Origin: Terfezia claveryi
Lineage: Eukaryota > Ascomycota > Pezizomycetes > Pezizales > Pezizaceae
Direction of reading: 5' to 3'
Length of the DNA stretch: 64,000 nt
Assembly: GCA_015179025.1 (NCBI GenBank)
Contig: WHUX01000070.1
Coordinates: 62,001 to 126,000 of the forward strand
This document shows positions 1-12,900 of the stretch, one piece after another. Position 1 is the stretch's first letter; each line of letters opens with the position of its first letter. A program made the position numbers and the translations under genes. Below the pieces are notes generated by a model. That model was given only the letters and a program-made list of their open reading frames with translations. It did no database searches and was not told the DNA's origin.

Positions 1-178
1 AACCCGGTGGACAGGTTCTACCACAGTGCCCATTGTCATCGCAGCTGAACTTTGTATCTACGCCACTCACGCCATCTTTCCAGCAAGCGGCACAACGGCT
101 GTCACACGATAACCCGGCGGCAAGACGGATGAAGAAAACTGTAGTAAACATGAGGGCGGTCCCTAGATAGAATTTCAT
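1..178 (-). CDS. Secreted cysteine-rich small protein, N-terminal part (cut by window edge)
   Basis: Reading leftward from an ATG at 178 gives 59 open codons up to the window edge. The first ~23 residues (MKFYLGTALMFTTVFFIRLA...) have the form of a signal peptide: a Lys near the start, a long hydrophobic core, then small residues. The mature part begins LSCDSRCAACWKDG and has seven cysteines in the visible stretch, with C-x3-C-x2-C spacing. That combination is typical of fungal secreted proteins rich in disulfides, including candidate effectors and antimicrobial-type peptides. The 3' end and any intron lie outside the window, so family and length are unknown. Seen: signal-like N-terminus and cysteines. 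Inferred: secretion. Confidence 0.6.
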   Translation of the reverse strand, partial: MKFYLGTALMFTTVFFIRLAAGLSCDSRCAACWKDGVSGVDTKFSCDDNGHCGRTCPPG

Positions 179-3070
179 GGTGCTGCGGGCCACTATGTTA
201 ATTACTCTTCCATTGCATATGGAGAGAGATAGGACATTTGACTTCGTACGTACGAGCGGCTTCGTTGATGGTCTTAATTCTGGTTGTCACTGTCTCGCAC
301 TTTTTAAGGAGCAAATTCGGACATGATAGTACTGGGCCCACCTATATAGCAAACCCAGGCTGGGTATTTTTCAAATTCCCAGTCGCAAGGACGCAGGGCT
401 CCTTGCAGAAACAACCGCAGAAAAAGTTTGTGAACTTAATTAAAATATGTTCGCAATTGTTTTGCCGCTGTGCTCAAAACCCCTTGCAGCTCATTGGGGA
501 GACTTTAATATATCTTTATTCTGTATTTATTGTTTTACTTTATTTTTGGGGTGGTTTCCCTAGTACCTGTTGGTTGCACAGTGCATGCTTGCGACCAAAA
601 GGAACTCTTTAGGACGAGAGGCCGAGATGTCTCCCCCGGGACTGTGTGGACTCAGCCCCTAGCACTGTCCGGGGTGGAATATCCTAATGTAAACGTAAAC
701 TTATTGACAGGGTGATATCCGGTACGTTTTGTTTTTTGTAAGAAATTGAGTACACGCATATTCAGGTTAAAGGTTTCACAGATTATAGAGTCGAACCCTG
801 CTTATTAAATACGCTCGGGACCAGGGGATGTATCAAATAAGGCGGTTTATCCAGTAAGATGGGTAGGGAAAAAGTATTCACGTGAATATATTGAGAACAC
901 AGAGCAGGTGTAGGCTGCGCTTGCTCTGATGGCATAAATCCTTGGGCCATGTAGATATCCAAATAGATATTGTTTTTGCTAATAGGCAGAAAAGTATAAG
1001 GAATATATATAATATTAGATAGTATACTGCAAAATTAATATGAAATATCTGGAAATTGTCTTTTTTTCGAGGTTATCAGGGTGTCTCGAAGCATCCTATG
1101 CTTTCCGGGTTTAGTCTTCTGAGCTTAAGAACAAATCAAATGCACAACAAAATAGTTATATCTAGAGCCTCCGGAGCCAACCCTCATCCCCTTACGTGAG
1201 GTTCAGATCAGTAAAGGAAGTCGCGACCAAATCCATATATATCGTGCTAGAAGATTCCTCGTAGAAGTCTCATGTACATGCTCAAGAGAATAACCTTGAG
1301 GACTGTAACTTTGATAATAAATAGCTTTTCAATGGTGAACACAGGCACACGCGCTTTGCTTCATCTCGTGGGTTTACCCTGATTAGTGTCTTAATTTCGA
1401 CCGTTCTATCTTTTGCTCATGCTCACATCACAGCTTGTAAGCTTGTGGCTTGTGAGCTCGCTCAGGGTGTTTGAGGTTGTCGCACTATATAAGCTCGCGG
1501 GGGGGGGGGGGGGGGGGCGGGGTTGTAAGCTCGCTCAAGGTTGTTGGAGCGTCACTCCGTAACACGTTTGTCTGGAACATCAAGGGATCTCAATATAGGA
1601 TTAGTACATTGGTTAGAAGAAGTGAATAAGCAAATAGGAATTATTTCCGACGTCGCTCATATTGGCTAATAATCTAGCAACATTCCGTTAGCCAAAGTGT
1701 AAGTATGTAGGTTGGTAAGAAGGTAGGGAGCGGCGATTGGAGCCAGAATAACTGGCTTCAGTTTGTAGGCGAAGAAATATCTAGTAATAACTATTATAAA
1801 ACTTATAGTATCCCATAAGAAAATGCTTCCTTTTTTAATAAAGTGCAATTCTTATGGCAGTCGGTTGTAGAGTTGTATTTCTTTCTATTTATATTTACTT
1901 TTGTTTTCAAACAAATGCAACAGAACAATCTGATCCTATCCTATGCTCTCCCTACACGTCTAGACAAGTAGAACTTTAGCTGAGACGAGCGAGAGATAAT
2001 CTATCCATCCCCAAGGTTTGGATATATTTGGATATGTTGGCATTAAATAAAGGTTTTGAAGGTTTATTGAATCGAGATGACCCCTTTCTAATCTGTAACT
2101 TTTGTTTCAGGTCCGCTGGGTTTGGAAATATATGGTGCAGCGGGAGTCCTGATGATACTTAGACTAGATTGGCCAGATCTGCGCTCTAATATGGCTTTTA
2201 TAGCTGTATATCCTTTGGGACGAGCTTGCTATCATTCTTCGGGCCAGCTGCGAGAATACAGGGTCAGGGTCCCCAGACTTCAACCTCAACCCCTGGACTC
2301 AGGAAACAATATTCAACGATGTGATCTTCCGTCGCTAGATCCGTGTAGCCCTGGGGTCTCTCTTCCTGGAAATTATGCCAGTTTCCCTCCACCCGTAGCA
2401 TATACCTCCCGTCAGGCAAATGCCTTAATGCGTCCGTCATTATACGTACTTAACACAGGCCTAGCGTTGATACTCTCCCTGACAGGTATTCTCACTCGTG
2501 GTGATTCTCCCAAGTAGCTACGTTGGGCATTGATGTGCATTACCGGTATATGCCTCCGGTTGGGTTGGCAATACAGGCGGAAAACCCCCGTGTCCCTAGC
2601 TAAATCATCAACGAGCGAGCCCGACCAATCGAAATTAATAGGATAAGGGTGGCAATGACATGGTTTTGGCTGGTATTCCTGTCGGATGGTGTGATGCCAT
2701 ACCAGTCGATGGCTGGCAAATTTTCAGTGGGTTAACTTTGTTTATCGACAAGGTTAACGTGACATTCATTCCCCCATCATTGCAATTTGCAGGAATTGGT
2801 TGTGGATCGTGTATTGGATCGGGATGATGTTGTGCAAAACAATAGGTAGTCGGGGCCGACCAAGGCGTCGTTGAGGTAATTCTCATTGAGATGCGCTAAG
2901 GCTCTCCAGGGGAGCATAATAAATAAACACCTGATGGACGAACTAATAGTTTGGAACACCTTCATGGTTATAGACAGGTGGAGCCTAATGGATTGCTGGA
3001 GCCAGCGCAACTTTAAATACAGGACAAGATTATCCGAGGCCACTTGTTGCTGTGAAGCGATCGCATGGGA
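179..3070. other. Gene-poor stretch
   Basis: No convincing gene. An open frame at about 2122-2517 (131 codons, no ATG at its start, preceded by a pyrimidine-rich TTTGTTTCAG) could be an orphan exon but cannot be tied to others. Around 785-870 there is a sequence of the style GGTTTATCCAGTAAG and TACGCTCGGGACC that resembles the ends of pogo/Tigger-like DNA transpos­ons seen elsewhere in fungi; this is only a resemblance. Confidence 0.4.
1440..1560. repeat. G19 homopolymer between two diverged direct repeats
   Basis: Nineteen consecutive G residues (about 1499-1517) lie between two related segments, GAGCTCGCTCAGGGTGTTTG at about 1453 and AAGCTCGCTCAAGGTTGTTG at about 1527. The tract could form a G-quadruplex on the plus strand. 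No coding role is apparent. A homopolymer this long may also be miscounted in the assembly. Confidence 0.7.
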
Positions 3071-3073
3071 ACA

Positions 3074-3150
3074 TTTTTTGTTTATACCATTACTTCTATT
3101 CAATCCCACCAAGGGGAATCATGAGGAGCCACCTGGAAACTTGGGTGTCT
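3074..3150 (-). mobile_element. SINE-like fragment, minus orientation
   Basis: On the minus strand this reads AAGTTTCCAGGTGGCTCCTC, then ATG, a CCCCTTGG stem, GATTGAATAGAAGTAATG and an A-rich tail. The same order of blocks occurs at 3485, 4658, 14949, 25782, 32417 and 42770, which defines a repeat family. No target duplication could be found here. Confidence 0.55.
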
Positions 3151-3471
3151 GCTAGCTCCAATCCCTATGTACTGCAAGGAAGCAAAGTTAAGAGCCCAAA
3201 GGGCGGATAACTGACACAAACATGGGAACAACTGGTGGTGCACGTTCAGCGCATATTTTCATGTCTCATCTACTTAGTTGTGTTGCGATTCAATAGCCAG
3301 GGCTGTGCTGTTGAACGAGAGGAGCACAGGACTATTGGATCCAGTCAAGCTGGATTCAGATGGGACTCACGTCAGCATATCATGAAACATCATGACAACT
3401 TTGAATTAACATTCAGAGCCTCGAGTTAAATTTTTTATAAGGTTTGTAGTTGTACCTTGTGAGCAAATATC

Positions 3472-3556
3472 ACTTGGTTAGCCTCTCCTCATGGTCCCCT
3501 CACTGGAACCGAATAGGAGTAATGAGTTTTTAAAAACAAAAAAACTTGGTTAGCCT
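3472..3556 (+). mobile_element. 5'-truncated SINE-like insertion with 13 bp target duplication
   Basis: The 13-mer ACTTGGTTAGCCT occurs at 3472-3484 and again at 3544-3556. Between them lie 59 bp made of CTCCTCATGGTCCCC, GGAACCGAATAGGAGTAATG and an A-rich tail. A direct repeat of this length hugging an A-tailed, 5'-truncated repeat is the mark of target-primed retroposition by a LINE-type reverse transcriptase. Confidence 0.75.
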
Positions 3557-4644
3557 GAGACTTGCGAGTGAACACTGTATTCAAGCCAGGTCAAGCTCTA
3601 CAATAGAAAGCTGGTGCCAAGGTGTAGTTCCGGTCTGTCACAACTTTTCACCTTCGCGGCAGACACATGTCCGCAGTTCCTAATCAGCATAGCTAGGGTG
3701 AAGGTCAAAGGGGGCAAGGGGCTTCTATAACCTGCAGGAATCAACTGCTTGCAGGAATAAACTGAAATACAAGGAAAACCCTTGCCTGCCCATACATGCT
3801 TACCTCGCTGAGATGCCTATTTCTGTAAAAGAATCATACCAGAATATGTGAAATATGTGAGGGTACATTATATTATGGGCGTTTAGGTAAACCTGGCAAC
3901 CTGCGACCACGTTTTGCCCTAGCAGTTCCACTCTCCAACACAATATGCCCGTTTAGTTTATCTTCCATTGTTAGACGCTGATTCTTACACTCCAATCTAC
4001 CTATATATTAGAGGCAATCAATCCCCTCCCCTTGCCAATACCCACAGGGGGCTATAATATAATAGTGCTCCATATAGCCTTAAGAGATTGAGTAGGCTCC
4101 AACCCGTCAAATTGACATACTATTGTTCACCCACGTTTCAAAATACCAGAGGCTAAGTTGTTCTCTGAGCACTCGTGGAGCGGACTCGCCAACGTATTTA
4201 GTTGGTTTTAACTTCGGTGGTCCGTATAGAGGGGTATTTCTGGGTCCCTACCTCGGTGGCTGAGGACTTATTGAGTATAATGATTTATATTATGACGCAC
4301 TGGTGTACATCCACACCACCTCCCAATTGATATTGCCTAGTCAATCAAAAGCCTTGAAGCATAAAGAATCGAAGATGACCCCGGCGGAGAGGGGGAGTAA
4401 AAGCAGTAAGTGATATTCATCAATAGGTAGATACTTCGACCAGTGGTTCAAGTGGTCGAGTATATATCCTCTCAAGTAAAAATAAAGCATATTCATACAT
4501 ATCCGCATTCTTTGTTTTTTTCTGGGATCGGCAATGAGCTTCATACACTCTACGCGAGTTCTCAGGTCCAATACAAATACAAGATTTTGTACTATAACAA
4601 ATATCCATTGTATACACGCGTGATTCCAATCCTTCCATTTATAC

Positions 4645-4719
4645 TTTATCATGTTCTCTTGGACCGAACAGGAGTACCTAACGAGTATATTTAAAAAAAA
4701 AAAGATTTATCATGTTCTT
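4645..4719 (+). mobile_element. 5'-truncated SINE-like insertion with 13 bp target duplication
   Basis: TTTATCATGTTCT occurs at 4645-4657 and 4707-4719. The 49 bp between them read CTTGGACCGAACAGGAGTAC...GAGTATATTT followed by twelve A. This is the same 3' end as the copies at 3485 and 25782, even more strongly truncated. Confidence 0.72.
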
Positions 4720-4824
4720 TTGGGTGAGTAATAAGTTTTGTTCATCAAAATGGGGAACTTCATAAATTGCCAGACATCCCAATATACCTGACAGGTACTC
4801 TGTTTGTAGTCAAATTGTAGAGCC

Positions 4825-5091
4825 CTACAGCAATTGACCGGTCGATGGGATGGATGGGTCGATGGGATGCGAGCGACTAGAGTATATTAGGATTAAGTGT
4901 GCTAAATACAGGTCTTTCAGGTGCAGGCCCGGTATCCTCAGGCCGAGGTTTAGGGGTCGAGCGTTTGTACAGAAATTCATTATCCCAAGCAAGTTCTACT
5001 GAGACAGATACATAGAACTGGCTAAACCAACTCTTATGGGCTAGACTATCCCATCGACCCATCCATCCCATCGAGCGGTCAATTGCTGTAG
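4825..5091. mobile_element. Inverted-repeat (hairpin/MITE-like) element
   Basis: A 44 bp arm at 4825-4868 (CTACAGCAATTGACCGGTCG, then GATGGGATGG...) is repeated inverted at 5048-5091 with one visible mismatch, around a loop of about 180 bp. Long near-perfect terminal inverted repeats with no coding capacity fit a miniature DNA transposon. The flanking target duplication is not clear. The repeat inside each arm (GATGGGAT...GATGGGAT) also makes slipped hairpins possible. Confidence 0.55.
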
Positions 5092-8000
5092 CTGCCATGC
5101 CGCGGAGTACAAACGTAGGCGGTTATGCCTGTAGCTATATAAACGAATTGAAGCCGCCACATGATTAGTTCAGATAGTGATGAGTCAGATAGCATATGTA
5201 GATATGTAGTTGGGATCGCATCAGCAGATATATATGTACCTAGTGTAGGGTCTGGGCACGAGACATTATGTTGCAAGCCAGACTAGCGTAGGGTGTACCT
5301 AGCATACTTAGAATTATCCCGGGCAGTATGTTACGTAGGGTATGCTGCGCGCGGTGAGGTGGGGTAGCGCATGAATAGGACGCGGTATGAACGGTTTTCC
5401 CGCATTGAAAAGGGGCGTATGCACAGAGTCACGCCCAGCAGAGAGTGTGGTAGTGTTGTACCCTAGTTGAAAGAGTCGCTGTATCTCTAACATGTTCCAT
5501 AAAGTCAGGGCAATTCATATAAGTCTCACAATTTCCAGTGGCAATTCAAACGTTTACTCAATATATGATTTGAATTCTCTCCATTGTATGTACAGTATAT
5601 GCATTGGTAATATTAATCGCTCATGGCATATGTACGCACTCTTGCAAGGATTCTCTGTATTCGGGAATTATCTCAACTCTTATCGATTGAGAAATTACCT
5701 AGCAATACACAAAAGCTCAACTTCTCAACTTCCTCTTCATACAACTTTCAGACCGAAGCTATTGTATTACAGATATGTGAATCAATGTCAAGAAAACCTC
5801 TGATTTTCTGGGTTTCACAAGACGTCGCGCATCAGAATCGGTTTACATTTCGTCCGGTAAATATTGATGTACTAGCGAACCAAAAGATGGCGTTCTGACT
5901 ACTGATATTTCTCTTCCCCATATTGGGGTTTGTCCTCCTCACACTTATGCACAGTAGTAGTATGTTAGCTGCCGTTCCACACATTCACCAGCAGTTCTGC
6001 TTGTAATCATGCATACATTATACTCGTTAGGCTGTGGATCATGTGACCATGTGATATTCCGGCCTGCCGCATCTTGGCATTAGATCATCATGAAACGTTA
6101 TATATAAATATCTTGAGAATTGCACTATGCAAACTAAATAATGTTCAACTACGGAGTGGGTCATGCTGTATAACCCACCGTCATGTAACTCCGTCACATA
6201 ATGGTGCTAGTCCTATGCATCGGCAGATTTGAACGGGATGCCGAATGCCGTTCGGTATGCCGATCCGGCACATGCAATATGGCAACCTGAAAACAACCGA
6301 CCAGACTACGTGTATTTTGTGTCAATCTACCCGAAACCAACAGTGTTGACATTTTAATTTTACTTCCTAATGTGAACAGTTGCTTCTTTGATACCTACTT
6401 TACCGATCGTGTGATTTGCACTCCGCATCCAAAAGCAGGGCACGAGAAAAGCTTAATTGCATGTGATGAAACTTAACCTTCCCCAAATTTCGTGTTCCCA
6501 TCTTAATATTCACGCGCACGTTTGTTCGCGCTGTAATCTGCGATGCTGCCTTTGAATTGCATGTGCATTGAGTCATTATTGAAAACAAACGCATTGAAGA
6601 TTAGCCACTACAGCAACCCACTCCAATAGAGCAATGTCCTCTCGACTCAACATATGATTCCAAGTTCTAGATATTTTCTCGATATATAACCACGATGCAT
6701 ATTCATCCAAGCTTCAGCTACCCTGATTCCCATTTTGCAGATACAAATGGCTATATACAACTATCCCTCTGGACATTGGATCTCTCACCTACGCACTTTC
6801 CATTCTTGCTATACCTATAGTTTTATAGGTATCCTTTGAGCTCTGCAATATTATAAATGAACCCAAAATGGCGAGAATCCGCCCTCCCCTTCCCCCCTAT
6901 CCCCATCGCCCATTGCTCCCTGTCCCATTTGCAGATGCTTGCCGTACATACCATATCACTGAGAGAAGGGTGAGGTGGGTGGTAGGAAAGAGGAGGAGAG
7001 ATTGAGAGAGCTGACAGGAACAGCGAGCTGCGGGAAGTGTACCGTTCACGGTATCGCTTAAACCTGCTTCGTTTTTCAATGCCATACTGGGATGAAATCA
7101 TAGAGTCTTCCCCTCATCCCACAGTATCTACCTTCACCCCCCATATCAATATCCCTCCTTTAGTGAGAAGATCATACTCCACCTGCTAATGCCCAACCTA
7201 TCTCTCCATCAACATTGATATCATCATTGTTTTGCAAATCCCAGGAAAACGCAGCAATCCTCCACGTTCCTCTCCTTCTTCATCATCAATATCGCCCATT
7301 CGAACATCGTCTCAGCCCTAGAAAGCTCCACCCCGACATCTTGAAGCTAAATTGACGCAGACTATACCCCGACGAAAATCTGTCGAGTGGGGCAAGCGAG
7401 TAGACAAGATCAAAGGATCACCCTCATTTTCCATGTTCCAATCAAGTACGCCTATAGATATAGATGTGGAAGTTAGCATAATTCATAATTTATTACCCTA
7501 GCTCACACAAAGCTGGAAATCTTATACCCAATACTTCCGGGATCAAACCCCCTCCAAATCTCCAGCAAAGAAATATACGCACCATTTGTTTCCTCCTCTT
7601 CTCCTTCCGCCGATGTTGCCCATGCCTGCCTATTAATCCACCATCTTAATCTCCAAATCCACCTAGTTTGGCTTTTGAAGTGCGAAAGTTAATTGGGGTG
7701 TTGTATTGTGTGTGTGTGTGAATTGAGGTGGTGAGAGGGTGAAATGGGTAATTGTGGTTGCGATTATAAGTGTAATCATTTTGTCCCGAAGATGGATGGA
7801 GGACCACTTTATTCAAACTATACTATACTCAAACACACATCAGAAGGGAAGGAACAAATACCATTAACACACAAAGAAGAAACGAATAAGCAATTGAAAG
7901 ACGTTAAGATAGACAACATCCATGACTGTATAATGAAGATCAAAAACATAACGCAAGAGACAAAATAGTCAAATACAACTCTTCCCGTCAGTTTATCCCC

Positions 8001-8671
8001 ACCCACCCAGGGGATAGGATGAGTTCCCTGCTTGTTAGACGTAGATGTTTAGAACGAAATAAAGAAAAAGCAAAGCAATGTATGTATGAAGCGAATCGAA
8101 AAGCACCACAACCGCCCCCCTTCCCCAATTCCTCAACGGATACGAAGAAAGTAGGATAAAGCACAATACGCACCTCCCATGGCCCTCCCACAACGATGAT
8201 GAGATCAGCACTTGTATTGTAGGAAACTTGCCGTGCAAAATAAGAAGAAAAAATGCAACGTAAGAAACACAGAACGCACAGGCAAACCATGCATCCAGTC
8301 ACCATAGAGCTGCGAGGGATGAACTGGTTTACAGGCAAAAAAGATAGGACAACAGAAAAGATAGTAGGTAGTGAAGGTCTCGCTCGTCCTAGTCGCTTTT
8401 TGTCCCGTTGTTTAAAATATGAAATCCACAATGTACAGTTTCGACGATCCCTTGCGAGGCACTTCCCTTTACTCTGCTCCACCATCCGCCGCCTTCGCAG
8501 TTGCATTTAGCTATCGCAGTTGCATTCACCATCCCAACAAACAAATTAGCAACTTCCTCCCAATCTTCATCATTCCCAAGGGTCCCTTCAGATAGTCCCT
8601 TCTAACCCAGCCGTACCCTCCATCACACACACCCCCCGCAAAATTCTACCACCACCTGAAGAGCCAGCAAC
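5092..8671. other. Gene-poor stretch upstream of the CENP-B-like gene's 3' end
   Basis: Several ATG-initiated frames exist (5492-5803, 103 aa; 5623-5898, 91 aa, both plus; 7988-8506, 172 aa, minus) but none shows a recognisable motif, and the first two overlap each other in different frames. The 7988-8506 frame lies just downstream of the gene at 8672-9951 on the same strand and may be 3' untranslated sequence. A (GT)n microsatellite is at about 7709-7721. CT-rich tracts dominate 6950-7650. Confidence 0.4.
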
Positions 8672-9951
8672 CTAAGCCTGTCCTCCCCTCAACTGCTTAA
8701 TCAGCTCATCCCTCCTCGCCACCTTTCTCCTCAGCCTTGCTGCCTCCCTTTCTACCTGCGTCACTCGTCCCTGCAAGCTCCTAACCAATTCATTTCTCCC
8801 CACAACGTACATCACCAAACTTTCCCTACTCAGCGTGGGATGGTTACCCGTTGCTCCATTCTCACCCTCCCCAGTAGGACCATCTGTAGAAGCATTCTCT
8901 CCAAGTTGAGAAATTTCTGCCGGAATTGTGACACCTGGAGCACCTCCGGATGCAAGAACTGATCGGAGAAGTATCGACTCGTATCGCCGGTGAAGAGAAG
9001 CAAGTTCAGCATCATCACTCGCACTAGAAAATCCAGACCCATCATCTGCATTGTATGTACCGTTACCATTGGTCATGGCGTTACCACCCTCAACATCCGA
9101 GTCGGAATCTGAGTCAATATCAATGTTGTGTGGGCCGGGGGCGCCGGGAGCGGTGTATGGTACAACATGATGTTGAATGTGAGTATGTAGATGGGGGTTA
9201 TGCGGAAGTGGTGGAGGATGGAATGTTCCTGCCATTGGTGCTTGAGGTGCACCTTGATGCTGTTGCTGAACGGGAGGATGAGGTAATACGTGTTGCAGTT
9301 GCTGAGGTGGCAGAGTGTGGTGATGATGCACCGCTGCCGCTGCTCGACCACGATGACCCGGTGGTGGCTGGTGCTGGAAAGGAAGCACGTGAGCTGCTCC
9401 TGGCTCCTCGTCCCCTTTTGCAGCCCCGTTTGCCCCTGAAGTTCGACCTTGTTGATTTTCTCTTTGCACTTGCTCTGACGCCGCTTCTTCTTCTACCTCA
9501 GCAACGGCCACAACACCTCCGCTAGCAGCGGATGGACCTGATGCAGTTTTCCGTCGCTTATTCCCGGTGGGAGCTGGACTCCCTACTGCAGCATTTGATG
9601 CACCACCCCCCTCTTTGACTTTGCGCTACCAGCCACTTCTGGGTTCTCTGGTGGATTATCCCTATACCTTTTCAGTGCTCTGCTCACTGTGCTCTGATTA
9701 ATCTCTTTTCCGAAGCTCTGAGCAAACCATGTGACGAGGTCCTTCTGTTTTAAATCTGGGTGTGATCGGGAGTGTACGTAGAGCTGGTATCGTTCACCAT
9801 CTGTGGGGTCTTCGTATGGTCTGCGTTTGTGTGTGGATTGAGGTGCAGGAGTAGAGGGGTTTGCGGCGGTGGTGTTATTTGGTGCGGAAGTGGGGGTGGA
9901 TGTAGGTGGGGGTTGGGAAGTTGCCGATGTGGGTGGTGGGGTAGAAGTCAT
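8672..9951 (-). CDS. CENP-B/Abp1-type helix-turn-helix protein lacking a transposase domain
   Basis: The start is an ATG at 9951. After a Thr/Pro-rich leader of about 45 residues, residues ~48-110 (KRRPYEDPTDGERYQLYVHS...DLVTWFAQSFGKEINQSTVS...LKRYRDN) match the N-terminal DNA-binding helix-turn-helix of fission-yeast centromere proteins Abp1/Cbh1 and of pogo-type transposases. The first frame stops at 9583. The remainder continues in another frame from about 9600 to 8672, joined either by a 44 nt intron (GTAGCG...GCAG) or by one missing G in a six-G run. The second part is His/Pro/Gln-rich, then acidic (DIDSDSDSDVEGG), and ends in a basic coiled coil (LVRSLQGRVTQVEREAARLR...). No DDE catalytic core is present, so a DNA-binding role without transposition is inferred. 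Exact junction uncertain. Confidence 0.7.
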
Positions 9952-12900
9952 ATTGGCTAGACTTCGAGTATTCTTCCTCGGTGGATTAGGTGTGAATATG
10001 TAGATTAGATGTGCCGATGTTCACCGGGTATGTAATTTTGTATGTTGGATGCCAAAATATGACTTCCTATGCACGTGCCCCAATCCAATACCGCTGTAAA
10101 TCCACTTCCGAGTCTCTCACTCTTTTCACCCTTCCCTTTTAATTTTGTTGAAGAATTTAGGACTCAACAAAGTACCCCGCTCTTCAGCAAATCCAAGCCT
10201 TCAGCCAGCCCAAAGCAAAGCGTTCCGTGCCCCAGAAAGCCTGCGTTAAGTGAATCGGTAGAGGTAATTAATGTAGCGTGGTATGCAATGTAGTTATATG
10301 ATCTCGCGCTTGTTCTTTCTGTTGCTCTGACTGTCAGCAAGCCGTTGATGGCATTAAATGAAAAGTTTAACCGAGCAGGAAGAAGTACTAGCAAGAATAA
10401 AATGAAAACATGGGGAAAGAAGCAGAAGTGAATAATGTTGATGCAGTTTAGCGAGTTCCTCGTGCTCGTCGTGCCGGGTCAAGGCAAGGACCCGCGTGAA
10501 TGCGAACGTGAAGAAGTGACGACAAGCCCAAGGGAACGTGATGCCGCCTCCCCAGAGCCGTGTGCTATGTCGTATTCGTGTAGTGCCAGTTGCAGTCGGT
10601 ATGTCGATATTTGTGTGAAGTACCACCTGCTGTCGCGGTGACTTGCGTCGACGTCTCGTATTGAACTGGCGGTGAATAAAGTGAACAAAGAATTATGCAA
10701 CCGCTGCGTGACTCTGAAAACGAAACAACGTGAAACGCCACTAAGCCGCAAGCAAACTCCGCGGCGAAAACGAACGCCGGCGCCAAGACACCAGCGACGG
10801 AACCCGGCCGCCAGGGTGGCTGGAGAGCAGTAATGCTGGTGCCATGATGCGATCCGCTGGCTGGGAATATCCACCCACCCTCTTTCAATCAGTGGCAAAT
10901 TTGCGTGACAGCAAAGCAGCCAGAGGTTGGATATGTAGACAAGGCAGGCTGGTGAGGTTGCTCCCGATCATGGATGATGTAGAGTTGTTCGGTGATGTAG
11001 GCTATCGTGATCCTGTTCCACCCCCCCACCGCCCACCCTCCTGCTTGCTGGTACCCCTCTTTTCCCTCGACCACGATATTCGGGACAAACAACGTTCCGA
11101 CGGGGTACAACATGCCGGCAAAAATACAGCGACAAAAGGCAGAACGGGTCAAAATCAACAGACAGAACATGAAACAGCACAACTCACCTCGGTTTGCTCG
11201 CACTGTCGCTGTCGCAAAAGATCTTCTATCAAGAGACTCGCGGGTTGGGGGGTTCGGAGCGCCCTCGCCGCATTATATATCCAGTACTGGGCTCAGGCAT
11301 TACATACATGCGCTACCACCCCCTAGTAATTCTAGCCCGATGCAGTCTACCGCACACCTCCTGGAAAAAAAATGCATGCGTCCCTCATTGCAGGTTTTTT
11401 TCTTCCCATTCACCTACCAGTGCACAGCACATACCCATACCGCCCATCCAGTGGAGAATTGAATGTGGATCTATGTTGCAACGTGTACATGAGGGCATGA
11501 GTGTAAAACTGATGCTAGGAGGCGAGGAGGGAGGGGCGAATTGAACCCATTCACCATTCATAGTCCATTTTGGCTTGTGTCATTGATCCTCAGGTATTAA
11601 TTGCAAAGTCACTGTAATCAAAGCAATGCACCACAAAACGAGGATAAATCCTCTCGCTTTTCTTCATACTTTCTTCATGCGGCTTGAATGCCGCATGCAT
11701 GCATTTTATTTGTTACTTCTGCTACACCCATCTAAAAACAGCGAATGTAACCTAAGCCTAATCGTGCCAATGACAACCGAGTTTGAACTGATCAGCAGGG
11801 ATTGATTGTTCATTTGCTTGCATGCAGCTTCTCTTCCGCCTGAGCGTGGATGTTTGACTCCCCACAGTAAATTAGCAGTGTGAGACCCAAGTGTCACTGT
11901 GAAATTCTCTCGAGCTCCTGCAAATGACAGGTAGGTTCTCCAAATGAGCATGGTGAGGACTATGTGGCGATAACCCCTAAGTAGCTGGAACTCAGCTCCA
12001 ATGGCATTATGCGTGAACTTCAGTCGTGAACCCTACTACCTACTAGCCTTGTTGGCACGGTTTGCAGGGAGTATGTATACTCTATGCGTAGATTGCCCAT
12101 TGGGTCGGCTGTGGGTGGCTGTTCGATGCTCGATCGTTGTGAGAGGACCAGGAAAGAAGGTTGGATCGAAGCTGGAAAGAAGGAATGAAGAACAACACCG
12201 GAAAAAATTCTCCGACAATGAAATATTTTCCCAATATAGTAATAATCTCAATTTCGAGAGTAAGTACCGCGCAACCAACAAACCAACCGCAAACTGTCGC
12301 GGCTCTCAGAAGAGGGCAGTTTGAATCAGCAACTTCAAGTAATATTGCTCAATGGAAGAGACGATACGCTCACGTAACAGCTCCCCCAGAGACACGAAAC
12401 TTGCAAAAAGCCAACCCATGCACTAGTCTCGGTCCCACATGCACATGCTCGTATGTATGGGAGCGGAATGAAGAAGTGACATCCTGAGTAGGTACCTCAA
12501 CAATCGTTGTTGGGAACGTCACCGGTGTGCAGTATTACATGTCAGTTCAAGTTGGATGCAGCGAATCAGCACCTGTAACCCACTGTGGTTGCATCAGCCT
12601 CAACTGTAATGGATATAATGAAGCGCCAACAATGAGATAAGGTGGTGTTCAATTTTCGCGCCAATGATAACGTAAGAGTCTTCGGAATCGCCACCGGGCT
12701 AACATCATCGGCTGCTCCGGATACCGACTAGAGCGGGCCGATAATTCCCAGCTGGCGAAGTTACCCAGCGCCGCAGCTCAGAAGCAGGAAATAAGGCTAC
12801 CCAAAAACATGGCAATGTTCCGGCCCCCAACTTATCACTTTCAGATTGCATGCACTCGTCCTATCAAGTCACGATTTTGATCATGATGATATCGAAAGAT

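Noticed and set aside
7988..8506. 172-codon minus-strand frame
   Set aside because: ATG-initiated but with mixed composition and no motif; its position suggests 3' untranslated sequence of the gene at 8672-9951.
10479..11326. Overlapping 139- and 160-codon frames on opposite strands
   Set aside because: GC-rich sequence lengthens random frames; neither has a motif, splice signals or a partner, so no gene is called.
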